Shown here piece after piece: positions 17,758 through 25,283 of a stretch of DNA of 64,000 nucleotides. The stretch spans positions 95,714-159,713 of the forward strand of contig CAZTJF010000005.1 of the NCBI GenBank assembly GCA_964613805.1, given 5' to 3'. The DNA comes from XYD12-FULL-36-8 sp964613805 (GTDB lineage: Bacteria > Bacteroidota > Ignavibacteria > Ignavibacteriales > Ignavibacteriaceae). Within the stretch, counting starts at the first letter, position 1, and the number at the start of each line of letters is the position of its first letter. Below the pieces are notes generated by a model that did no database searches, was not told the DNA's origin, and saw nothing but the letters and a program-made list of their open reading frames with translations. The translations under genes were made by a program, and so were the position numbers.

Positions 17758-19037
17758 TTTTGCAGCTGAGGATTAAAATGAACTTTTATTTTTTGTCCAA
17801 GATCATTTGCAGAGTAAAGAGTAACTATTAACGCAGAACCCGGGAAGAAAATCATCCACCAGGCATCCTTTAAATAATTTTGACCTGCGTCAATCATGCT
17901 TCCCCAAGAGGGATGATTGCTGCCAGTTCCTAATCCTAAATAACTTAATGCGGCTTCTGCAAGAATTACACTGCCAAATTGAAAGATTAAGTTTACACCC
18001 ACTGGCGTTAAGATGATAGGTAAAACTTCTTTTATTAAAAGTTGATATTTTGAAAGTCCAATCATTTGTGCTGAAATAAAAAAGTCCTTATGCTTTAAAG
18101 AGATTACTTCACTTCTTACAATTTTGAATAAACTCATCCAACCAGAAAATCCTAAAACAAAAATTACAGCAAATAGTGAATTTCCAAATAATGCAAGTAT
18201 AATTATAATAAGAAATATTGCCGGAAAGGAAAGAAACGTATCAGCCAATCTGTTTAGGGTTAAATCAACAAATCTGCCGAAATAACCGGCAGAAGATCCC
18301 AGTAAAAGTCCGATAATAAATGACAATAGTATCGAACAAATACCGACAAAAATCGAAACCCTTGCGCCGTAAATTAATCTGGAAAAAATATCTCTGCCAT
18401 ACTCATCAGTACCAAGCAAGAAAAACTTGGTTCCCAATTTCGGACTTCCTATGATGGCATTTAAACTATCTGCAGAAACTTCAAATTTCTTTTCATTTTG
18501 GAAGTATAAAATATTTTTACCCACTTGAACGCTGTCAATAAAAATTATATCTGCATCAAAAGAAGATTTTAACACCATATTTTTTATTTCTACAAATTTG
18601 TCAACCTCAAAGGTTATCTTTACTTCTTTCTGTTCAAATTTTAAAAAAATTGCTTTACTGAATGGAGGAAGCAGTTTTGTCAATCCGATATTTTTTTGAA
18701 AATCCGGATGTGAGAGTGGTATTAAAGGCGCGAAAATAAAAACAAAAAAAAGTGTACCTATAACAAACGAGGAAAAATCTAATTTTGATTGAAAAATTTT
18801 CCGATCCTTATATTTCCAAAAGATAATTAAAGGCAAAGCAATAACTAAAACACCCGAAATGAAATAATCTATTAGTTCAAAACTAAATTGGTTCATTGCA
18901 CTTGGGAAATCTGTAAACAGTAAAATTAAATATGAAAACAGAAGCGAAAAAATTTTAATGATAGTAGTAAAGCGCACTACGATCAGGATGATGCAAAAGG
19001 TGACGAACAAATGCCAGATTTTCAGTTTAAATTTCAT
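17754..19037 (-). CDS. DppC/OppC-type ABC permease with enlarged N-terminal part
   Basis: 427 residues against about 300 in usual DppC/OppC. The C-terminal permease core is standard: GTDEYGRD at 209-216 starts it, and the EAA-type cytoplasmic loop is AQMIGLSKYQLLIKEVLP. The extra length is N-terminal: three hydrophobic segments within the first 105 residues instead of one, and a loop of about 100 residues (110-208) before the core. With DppB it forms the membrane channel for peptides or similar solutes. It begins immediately after the dppB-like stop codon (TAAATG) and overlaps the kinase gene by 4 bases. Confidence 0.88.
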   Translation of the reverse strand: MKFKLKIWHLFVTFCIILIVVRFTTIIKIFSLLFSYLILLFTDFPSAMNQFSFELIDYFISGVLVIALPLIIFWKYKDRKIFQSKLDFSSFVIGTLFFVFIFAPLIPLSHPDFQKNIGLTKLLPPFSKAIFLKFEQKEVKITFEVDKFVEIKNMVLKSSFDADIIFIDSVQVGKNILYFQNEKKFEVSADSLNAIIGSPKLGTKFFLLGTDEYGRDIFSRLIYGARVSIFVGICSILLSFIIGLLLGSSAGYFGRFVDLTLNRLADTFLSFPAIFLIIIILALFGNSLFAVIFVLGFSGWMSLFKIVRSEVISLKHKDFFISAQMIGLSKYQLLIKEVLPIILTPVGVNLIFQFGSVILAEAALSYLGLGTGSNHPSWGSMIDAGQNYLKDAWWMIFFPGSALIVTLYSANDLGQKIKVHFNPQLQK

Positions 19038-20024
19038 TTAATTAAGTATATCCTTAACTGAGCGTTTATCAAGTTTAGCTTTAACAATATCTGCTATCAG
19101 ATTACTTATTATTATCAAAACTCCTGCGATTAATGTGCAGCCAATAATTAACGGATAATCACGCTGCAGAATTGCATTAACGGTTAACCTTCCCATTCCT
19201 GGTAAACTAAATATTACTTCAGTAATTAAAGCACCACCCAATAACATTCCAAGTTCAACTCCAGCGACTGCAATCAGTGGTCCTGCTGCATTTGGTATGA
19301 TGTGTTTAAGCATAATAGTTTTTTCACTAAAACCATTTGCCCTTAAATTAAGTGCAAAAGGTTTGTTTTGTGTTTCTTCAAGTCCGTCTCGCAGATACCT
19401 GAAAAATACCGCAACTCCGCCAATAGAAAGCGTCGTCACAGGCAAAATCATATGTAAAACGTAGTCTTTCATCTTACCGAAAAACGAAAGAGACTCAAAA
19501 TCGAAAGAACGAATCCCTGATGAAGGAAGAATATTAAGAATTTCGGAAAAGATTAGGATAAGAAACACTCCAACTACGAAAGATGGCACGGCATACAAAA
19601 ACAAATTAAATTTTGTAATTATTCTATCAAATGTTTTATTTACTTTTCTTACTGCTACTAGTGCCAAAAATCCGCCAACTCCTATCTGAATAAAAAAACT
19701 TATCAACGAAAAAACTATTGTGAAGGGTAAATACTGCATTATAACTTTTAGAACAGATTCGCGATAATTGTAAGAAATACCCAAATCGCCCGTTAATAGA
19801 TTTGTAAGAAAAGATTGGTACTGAGCTAAAATGGAATTATTGAGGTTAAAGGATTCTTTCACCTTATCAGCAAGTTCTGGGCTTAATTCTGGAGAGATAA
19901 ATTTCTGTGTTGGATCTCCCGGCGAAATTCTCAGCAAAACAAAAATAAAAGTGATCATCAAGAACAAAACGATTAACGAAGTGAGTATACGTCTAACGAT
20001 AAGCTTGACAAAATCTTTATTCAT
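19038..20024 (-). CDS. DppB/OppB-type ABC permease
   Basis: 328 residues with six membrane helices. It starts in the typical way (VRRILTSLIVLFLMITFIFVLLRISPGDP) and contains the EAA loop LRANGFSEKTIMLKHIIPNA and the family's GALITEVIFSLPGMGRL. It pairs with the DppC-type protein encoded directly downstream and with the divergent ATPases at 20141-21693. No substrate-binding protein gene is found anywhere nearby, which is unusual for an importer of this class. Confidence 0.92.
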   Translation of the reverse strand: MNKDFVKLIVRRILTSLIVLFLMITFIFVLLRISPGDPTQKFISPELSPELADKVKESFNLNNSILAQYQSFLTNLLTGDLGISYNYRESVLKVIMQYLPFTIVFSLISFFIQIGVGGFLALVAVRKVNKTFDRIITKFNLFLYAVPSFVVGVFLILIFSEILNILPSSGIRSFDFESLSFFGKMKDYVLHMILPVTTLSIGGVAVFFRYLRDGLEETQNKPFALNLRANGFSEKTIMLKHIIPNAAGPLIAVAGVELGMLLGGALITEVIFSLPGMGRLTVNAILQRDYPLIIGCTLIAGVLIIISNLIADIVKAKLDKRSVKDILN

Positions 20025-20062
20025 GCTTTATCAATAATGATGATTGGCTCGATTGCAATAAG

Positions 20063-20091
20063 TTGAATCTGAAATAATCTTAATAACTTTG
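20063..20091 (+). promoter_or_regulatory. Candidate Bacteroidota-type promoter for the ATPase genes
   Basis: TTG (20063-20065) and TAACTTTG (20084-20091) are separated by 18 bases, matching the TTG / TAnnTTTG pattern of primary-sigma promoters in Bacteroidota. The -7 box lies about 50 bases before ATG 20141. Seen by eye only. Confidence 0.4.
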
Positions 20092-20140
20092 CTGGTAAAT
20101 TATTATTTTGTAAAACAATTACAAAAGAAATGTCTTACAT

Positions 20141-20896
20141 ATGCTTGCTGTTAAAATTGACAATATAATCTCCCTCAAAAAAAACTCGAGAACATTGCTG
20201 TTAAAAGATGTCAAGTTTGAACTTGAAAGCAATAAGATTTACACCATTGTCGGTAAGAACGGAACAGGCAAAACAACATTAATAAAATCGTTAACTACTT
20301 TACTCGATAAAAGATTTTATACTGTAAATGGTGAGGTACTCTTTGAAGAGAAAAATTTGTTGACTCTTGGGTATGAAGAAATTAAAGTCATACGCAAACA
20401 AAAAATTAAGTATGTCTTTCAAGATGCTCGAAATAGTTTCGACCAACTCAAAAAATTAGGATATTACTTCAAATACATCAACAAATCGCCAAATGAAATT
20501 AATGATATGTTAGCTTTCTTTCTCCTACCAGAATTGTCATGGCTTTCAAATCTTTATCCCTACGAAGTAAGCGGAGGCATGGCACAAAGAATAAGTTTGG
20601 CTTTGGCACTTCTTACTAATCCGTCTTTAATAATTCTTGATGAACCAACTTCAGGAATAGATTCTGCCATAGCAAATTTATTCCTGCTGAGGTTAAAAGA
20701 ATTTGTGAAAGAAGGTTCTCACACAGTCTTACTAGTAACTCAGGATTTAACTTTTGCAAAAGCGTTAAGTAATAAAATTGCCATAATATCAGATGGAACT
20801 CTAACAAAATTTTTAACACCGGACGAATTTTTTAAATCCCGAGAAAACACTTTGGGCAGTAATTTAGTAAACTCTTATTTGCAGCAAAGAATATGA
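20141..20896 (+). CDS. DppD/OppD-type ABC ATPase
   Basis: 251 residues, somewhat short for DppD (about 320) because the C-terminal oligopeptide/dipeptide tail is missing. It has Walker A GKNGTGKTT near residue 38, the signature VSGGMAQRISLALAL, Walker B LIILDEP and a D-loop SGID. It probably forms a heterodimer with the next gene product to drive the DppB/DppC-type channel encoded divergently at 17754-20024. It overlaps the next gene by 4 bases. Confidence 0.88.
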   Translation: MLAVKIDNIISLKKNSRTLLLKDVKFELESNKIYTIVGKNGTGKTTLIKSLTTLLDKRFYTVNGEVLFEEKNLLTLGYEEIKVIRKQKIKYVFQDARNSFDQLKKLGYYFKYINKSPNEINDMLAFFLLPELSWLSNLYPYEVSGGMAQRISLALALLTNPSLIILDEPTSGIDSAIANLFLLRLKEFVKEGSHTVLLVTQDLTFAKALSNKIAIISDGTLTKFLTPDEFFKSRENTLGSNLVNSYLQQRI

Positions 20897-21693
20897 ACAA
20901 CATAATAGAAGGTGAAAATCTATTTTATTCGGTTCGAGCTAAAGATTCAAGCGGGGCTACAATTGAAAAAATAATTTTAGATGATATTTCATTTGCTCTT
21001 AAAAGAGGAAAGGTCCTTGGAGTTGCAGGAGAGTCTGGAAGTGGTAAGACAACTCTGGCAAAAGTACTTGCTCAAATAATTCAGCCGATATCCGGTAAAT
21101 TGAATTTATATTTATCCGATAGATGGAAAGATATAAAATGCAAATCCGTCCAAATTCTTTTTCAAAATACCGGAGAGATTCTTAATCCACTAAGAAGTAT
21201 AGATGATATAATAAATGAAGCAATAAAAATACGGTTTGGTAAAGAAGATTTAGAATCAGAGAAAAGGAAAATTTTAACTTCCGTTAATCTTTCTGAAAAA
21301 TTATGGAAGAGAAAAGGATTCGAACTAAGCGGAGGGGAACAGCAAAGAGCAGCATTAGCGAGAATACTTTCAACTCAACCTGAAATTTTAATTTTAGACG
21401 AACCTTTTTCGGCGCAGGACCCAATTTCTCAGTTGAATCTTCTTGAACTTTTTAAATCTATCAATGCCGAATATAAAATTACAATGATATGTATCTCGCA
21501 CAATTTACAAATTTTGAGATATCTTTGTGATGAAGTGCTTGTAATGTTCAAAGGAAAAATTGTAGAACACGGAGAAATAAAAACTATTTTTGAAAACCCA
21601 CAGCATCCCTACACAAAATTCCTTTTGAAAGCGGAGGATTACTCATTGAGTTATGATGAAATTCAAAATGAGCACGAGCTGCTTTCAGAATGA
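20893..21693 (+). CDS. DppF/OppF-type ABC ATPase
   Basis: 266 residues. Walker A is GESGSGKTTLAK, the signature is LSGGEQQRAALARIL and Walker B is ILILDEPFSAQD. The tail VEHGEIKTIFENPQHPYTKFLL is the family-typical end of oligopeptide ATPases (NPxHPYT). Overlaps of 4 bases on both sides couple it to the DppD-type ATPase and to the YbaK-like gene. Confidence 0.9.
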   Translation: MNNIIEGENLFYSVRAKDSSGATIEKIILDDISFALKRGKVLGVAGESGSGKTTLAKVLAQIIQPISGKLNLYLSDRWKDIKCKSVQILFQNTGEILNPLRSIDDIINEAIKIRFGKEDLESEKRKILTSVNLSEKLWKRKGFELSGGEQQRAALARILSTQPEILILDEPFSAQDPISQLNLLELFKSINAEYKITMICISHNLQILRYLCDEVLVMFKGKIVEHGEIKTIFENPQHPYTKFLLKAEDYSLSYDEIQNEHELLSE

Positions 21694-22157
21694 ATAAAAC
21701 AAATGTAATTCGCTTGCTTGAAGCGAATAAAATTTCTCACGATATAAAAACCTACGAAGTTGATGAAAATGATTTAAGCGGAACAACTGTTGCAAAGAAA
21801 ATTGGTGTCAGTGAAGAAATGGTTTTTAAGACGTTAGTTGCAGAAGGAGATAAATCAGGTTTTCTTGTTTTTTGTGTTCCCGTTAATTCTGAAATCAATT
21901 TGAAGAAAGCTGCTTCGGTAAGCGGAAATAAGAAAGTTGAACTTATTCCCACAAAGAATTTATTAGCAGTTACTGGCTATGTTCGCGGCGGCTGTTCACC
22001 TATTGGCATGAAGAAAAAGTATCCGACATATATTGATGAAACCGCACAGCTTTTTGATAAAATTTATTTTTCTGCCGGTGTTAGAGGAACGCAGGTTGGC
22101 ACTATTTCTGAAGCTTTGCAAAAACTCACCGATTCTGTTTTTGCAGATTTAACATAG
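21690..22157 (+). CDS. ybaK: YbaK/EbsC-type aminoacyl-tRNA deacylase
   Basis: 155 residues, the normal size. It matches the Cys-tRNA(Pro)/YbaK editing fold, with the conserved lysine in EEMVFKTLVAEGD (about residue 46) and the loop GYVRGGCSPIGMKK near residue 97. Such proteins hydrolyse mischarged Cys-tRNA(Pro) in the cytosol. Its ATG overlaps the stop of the upstream ATPase gene by 4 bases, so it is co-translated with a transporter although no functional link is obvious. Confidence 0.9.
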   Translation: MNKTNVIRLLEANKISHDIKTYEVDENDLSGTTVAKKIGVSEEMVFKTLVAEGDKSGFLVFCVPVNSEINLKKAASVSGNKKVELIPTKNLLAVTGYVRGGCSPIGMKKKYPTYIDETAQLFDKIYFSAGVRGTQVGTISEALQKLTDSVFADLT

Positions 22158-22309
22158 CTTCTAAAAATTAACCCAGTTCCTTCGCGATGTATACTCCATG
22201 TTGAGGGAATGGGTAAATTCTTCAAAGAAAATATGTGGATTTATAAAGCGACTGCCTTTTTTGGACAACCATATTTCACTATATTTCGCCACAATTTTTA
22301 GGAGAAAAA

Positions 22310-22474
22310 ATGGCAAAACAACAATCGTTTGCTGATAAAGCAAAAGCAAAAAAGAAAGACCCGCACGTAAATGTTAAGGTTATCAAAGCAATTAAATCTG
22401 ATAAGGGTTCATACAAATTCAGTGAGAAGTTTGTGAAGCTGGAAGACATTACCAAAATTACAACAATAAAGTAA
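22310..22474 (+). CDS. Small basic protein of 54 residues, unknown function
   Basis: A short ORF with an ideal ribosome site (AGGAG at 22300-22304, six bases before ATG) and a strong terminator 25 bases after the stop. It begins MAKQQSFADKAKAKKK and continues with VNVKVIKAIKSDKGSYKF; 15 of 54 residues are lysine. The compact arrangement of site, ORF and hairpin supports a real single-gene transcript. The basic N-terminus suggests nucleic-acid or ribosome association, but I do not recognise a family. Confidence 0.75.
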   Translation: MAKQQSFADKAKAKKKDPHVNVKVIKAIKSDKGSYKFSEKFVKLEDITKITTIK

Positions 22475-22498
22475 AAACAATTCTCTACTAAAGAAAAT

Positions 22499-22522
22499 GC
22501 TCCGTAATAACGGAGCTTTTTT
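22499..22522 (+). terminator. Rho-independent terminator after the 54-residue gene
   Basis: GCTCCG (22499-22504) pairs with CGGAGC (22511-22516) around a TAATAA loop, followed by six Ts. Confidence 0.88.
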
Positions 22523-22554
22523 ATTTTGATATAGAAGTGAATTTTCCTCATGAC

Positions 22555-23067
22555 CTACTCAAATAACTCCAAGCTTAAACTTCCCTCAAGCTCAAGCAAT
22601 TTTTCTTTCATTGAAATTCCGCCAGAATAACCGCCAAGCTGCCCATTTGAAGCAATCACACGGTGACAAGGAATAATTATCGGCGCATGGTTTGTAGCAT
22701 TTGCTCTTCCAACTGCACGCATTGCATTTTCATTTCCGAGCTTAATGGCAATTTCTTTGTAAGTTTTTAGCTTACCGTAAGGAATTTTAAGAAGCTCATT
22801 CCAAACTTTTTTTTGAAATTCGGTTCCCTTAACATCGAGAGGAACGGTGAATTTCTTTCTATCTCCATTCAAATATTCTTTAAGTTCGGTAAAGATATTG
22901 AACATATACGGATCGTCTGGATGAAGTTTTGTTAAAGATGCGGCGTTAATCTTTGCAACCTTACCATTAAAATAAATTCTTCTTATACCTTTTTGAGATG
23001 TAAATACTTTGAACTGAATTCCGAAAATCTTTTGAGAGGAAAAATATAGATTGTCTTGGCTTTTCAT
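22555..23067 (-). CDS. ogt: Methylated-DNA--protein-cysteine methyltransferase
   Basis: 170 residues. The active-site motif IIPCHRVI carries the acceptor cysteine, followed by GQLGGYSGG; upstream are the helix-turn-helix DNA-binding residues GTEFQKKVWNELLKIPYG and MRAVGRANATNHAP. It removes O6-alkyl groups from guanine (and O4 from thymine) by irreversible self-alkylation. It stands alone on the minus strand, convergent with the 54-residue gene. Confidence 0.95.
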   Translation of the reverse strand: MKSQDNLYFSSQKIFGIQFKVFTSQKGIRRIYFNGKVAKINAASLTKLHPDDPYMFNIFTELKEYLNGDRKKFTVPLDVKGTEFQKKVWNELLKIPYGKLKTYKEIAIKLGNENAMRAVGRANATNHAPIIIPCHRVIASNGQLGGYSGGISMKEKLLELEGSLSLELFE

Positions 23068-23177
23068 ATAAATGAATCAATTAACCGATTGCAATTTATG
23101 AAAAAGAATAAACAATTGCCCAAACCTTCAATATTGCAGTGCTAAAAACATATTCTAACCTTGAAGGTCGCAAAGCA

Positions 23178-23720
23178 TTACGCTGCAATAACCTCTATTG
23201 AAGGATTCACATCCCTTCTCAGTAAACCCTCAATGGCTCTTAGAGTGCCATTTATAGAGCTTGGACAGCTGCCGCATGCTCCTTGATATTTAATCATAAC
23301 TTTTAATCCATCAATTCCAAGCACTTCTAAACCACCGCCATCGCCGGCTAAAGCAGGGCGAACTCTGTTATCTAAAATTTCATTTATTTGCTTCAGAAGC
23401 TCACTTTCATTCTCATTGGCGGGTTGCATATTTTTTTCTGCAGGAATTAAAGCTCTATCAAAAGTTTTGAGAAAATTGATAAGCGGTTTTTGTACTTGTC
23501 CCCAATTTGTTCCTTTAGATTTTTCTATCGTGATAAACTTTTCGGTATAAAAAACCGAAACGACACCTGTAATTTGAAAAATTCCAGAAGCTAGTGCATC
23601 GTTTGCAGCATCAGTTTTACTTGCGAAATGCCTTCTTTCAAGATTGAGCAGCTTTTCATTCAAAATGAATTTTAATGCATGCGGGTTTGGGGTTAATTCT
23701 ACATCTTCAACAATTAACAT
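23178..23720 (-). CDS. Nfu-type iron-sulfur cluster carrier protein
   Basis: 180 residues. An N-terminal Nfu_N domain (1-85; VELTPNPHALKF, GVVSVFYTEKFITIEK) is followed by a NifU C-terminal domain (about 107-178; RPALAGDGGGLEVLGI) with the cluster-binding CGSCPSS motif. The protein assembles or delivers 4Fe-4S clusters. It resembles eukaryotic NFU1 more than NifU, which has extra domains. It is a single gene with about 140 bases of non-coding sequence upstream. Confidence 0.92.
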   Translation of the reverse strand: MLIVEDVELTPNPHALKFILNEKLLNLERRHFASKTDAANDALASGIFQITGVVSVFYTEKFITIEKSKGTNWGQVQKPLINFLKTFDRALIPAEKNMQPANENESELLKQINEILDNRVRPALAGDGGGLEVLGIDGLKVMIKYQGACGSCPSSINGTLRAIEGLLRRDVNPSIEVIAA

Positions 23721-23863
23721 TTTTACTCCTAAAAATTTATATGGTAAAAAATAAGGTTTAGTTTCAACTGCTTCAAGTCTATTCTGCCATTTAATTTGCC
23801 TGAAAAGGATATTTACTCACAAAAACATAAATTTGACCATATAAATCCTAGGAATAAAATAAA

Positions 23864-24865
23864 ATGCAGAATAAAATGAATTCCCGCATTTCGGGAAAAA
23901 ATATTCTTATTGTTTTTACAGGCGGTACATTTTCAATGATGATAGATAAGAAAACCGGAGGTGCCGTTCCAAGATTCTCAGGTGAGGAATTATTGAAAAA
24001 AATCCCCGAGGCAGAAAGACTTGCAAAGATTATTTGCTATGATTTCGGAAAATATCCCGGTCCTCATATGACCCCCCAATTAATGTTTAAGCTTGCTAAA
24101 AACATTAAGAGTTTAATCGCCAACAAAAAATTTGATGGAGTTATAATAACGCACGGTACCGATACTTTAGAAGAAACTGCTTACTTGCTTGACCTCACTA
24201 TCAAAACGGAAATTCCAATTGTGGTTATTGGTTCGATGAAAAATAGCTCAGAAACTGATTGGGATGGACCACAAAATCTCATTGATGCAATTCATGTATG
24301 CCTTAATCCAAATTGTAAAAATCTTGGTGTGCTTGTTTGCCTTAATGGAGAAATTAATGCTGCAAGCGAAGTAACCAAAATATACACCGAACAAATTGAC
24401 AGCTTCCGCAGTCTAGATTTTGGAGCACTCGGTTTCGTTGAAAAAGGAAAGGTGATCTTAAACCGCCTTCCAAGAAAATTGGGAAACATTAAAACAAAAA
24501 AAATTAATACTAACGTGGATTTGCTTACTGTTTATGCCGGAATGGATGAAAAATTCTTTCGCTATTCTGCCGACAGCAAAACAAAAGGATTGGTTGTTGA
24601 AGCATTGGGAGTTGGAAATGTTCCACCCGCTGTATTTGAGGGAATACAATATGTTATTGATAAAAATATTCCGGTTGTTTTAGTATCAAGATGTCCTGCC
24701 GGTGAAACACTTGATATTTACAGCTACCCAGGTGCAGGTAAATGGCTAAATAAAATCGGAGTTATTTTTGCTGATTACTTAAATGGACAAAAAGCCAGAA
24801 TTAAACTAATGCTGGCGCTTGGGCTTACAAAAGAACGCGCGAAATTAAAAACTATTTTTAATTGA
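23864..24865 (+). CDS. ansA: L-asparaginase (type I, cytoplasmic)
   Basis: 333 residues, no signal peptide. Both threonine motifs are present: FTGGTFSM near residue 26 and THGTDTLEETAYLL near residue 97. GSMKNSSETDWDGPQNL and a late VVLVSRCPAGETL are also typical of the family. It hydrolyses asparagine to aspartate and ammonia. The start has two close ATGs (MQNKM); I kept the first. Confidence 0.92.
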   Translation: MQNKMNSRISGKNILIVFTGGTFSMMIDKKTGGAVPRFSGEELLKKIPEAERLAKIICYDFGKYPGPHMTPQLMFKLAKNIKSLIANKKFDGVIITHGTDTLEETAYLLDLTIKTEIPIVVIGSMKNSSETDWDGPQNLIDAIHVCLNPNCKNLGVLVCLNGEINAASEVTKIYTEQIDSFRSLDFGALGFVEKGKVILNRLPRKLGNIKTKKINTNVDLLTVYAGMDEKFFRYSADSKTKGLVVEALGVGNVPPAVFEGIQYVIDKNIPVVLVSRCPAGETLDIYSYPGAGKWLNKIGVIFADYLNGQKARIKLMLALGLTKERAKLKTIFN

Positions 24866-25009
24866 TTTATTTCTTCACTCAACAAGATTGAACTCATGGT
24901 GTGTTCACACGTCTATCATTATGTCGGATTTTTTCTAAAGAATAGTTTCACTATTTTGCGACGCCAAAAATTTGAATTGCGGCGAAATAATTAATAAAAC
25001 GGAGGCATA

Positions 25010-25234
25010 ATGTCATACCGTGATCAAGCTAAGTACTTAGATACTTTAAAGAAATTTGAGAAAAAGTTCGATCGTAAAGAATCTGAAGATTTTAAAATGT
25101 TTATTAAAATGCAGAAAGATGAAGAAGAATTTGACTCTGTTACAATGAAAAAACTCAAATCTCTTTACGATAAGTACAATGTTTCGGTAGATCGCACAAA
25201 ATACGATGCCTTTTTCAAGAACAAAGAAACCTAA
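25010..25234 (+). CDS. Small charged protein of 74 residues, unknown function
   Basis: Supported by a good ribosome site (GGAGG seven bases before ATG). The protein is almost entirely charged helix (YLDTLKKFEKKFDRKESEDF, MKKLKSLYDKYNVSVDRTKY), with no signal peptide or cysteine. I do not recognise a family. The upstream region shares TTTCACTAT with that of the 54-residue gene at 22310. Confidence 0.7.
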   Translation: MSYRDQAKYLDTLKKFEKKFDRKESEDFKMFIKMQKDEEEFDSVTMKKLKSLYDKYNVSVDRTKYDAFFKNKET

Positions 25235-25283
25235 CAATATTAACAACTCACAAAATTTTATTTGACCACTCTTAGAGGTAATA

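Noticed and set aside
22161..22551. Minus-strand ORFs of 62 and 90 codons
   Set aside because: They run antisense through the better-supported 54-residue gene at 22310, which has a ribosome site and terminator.
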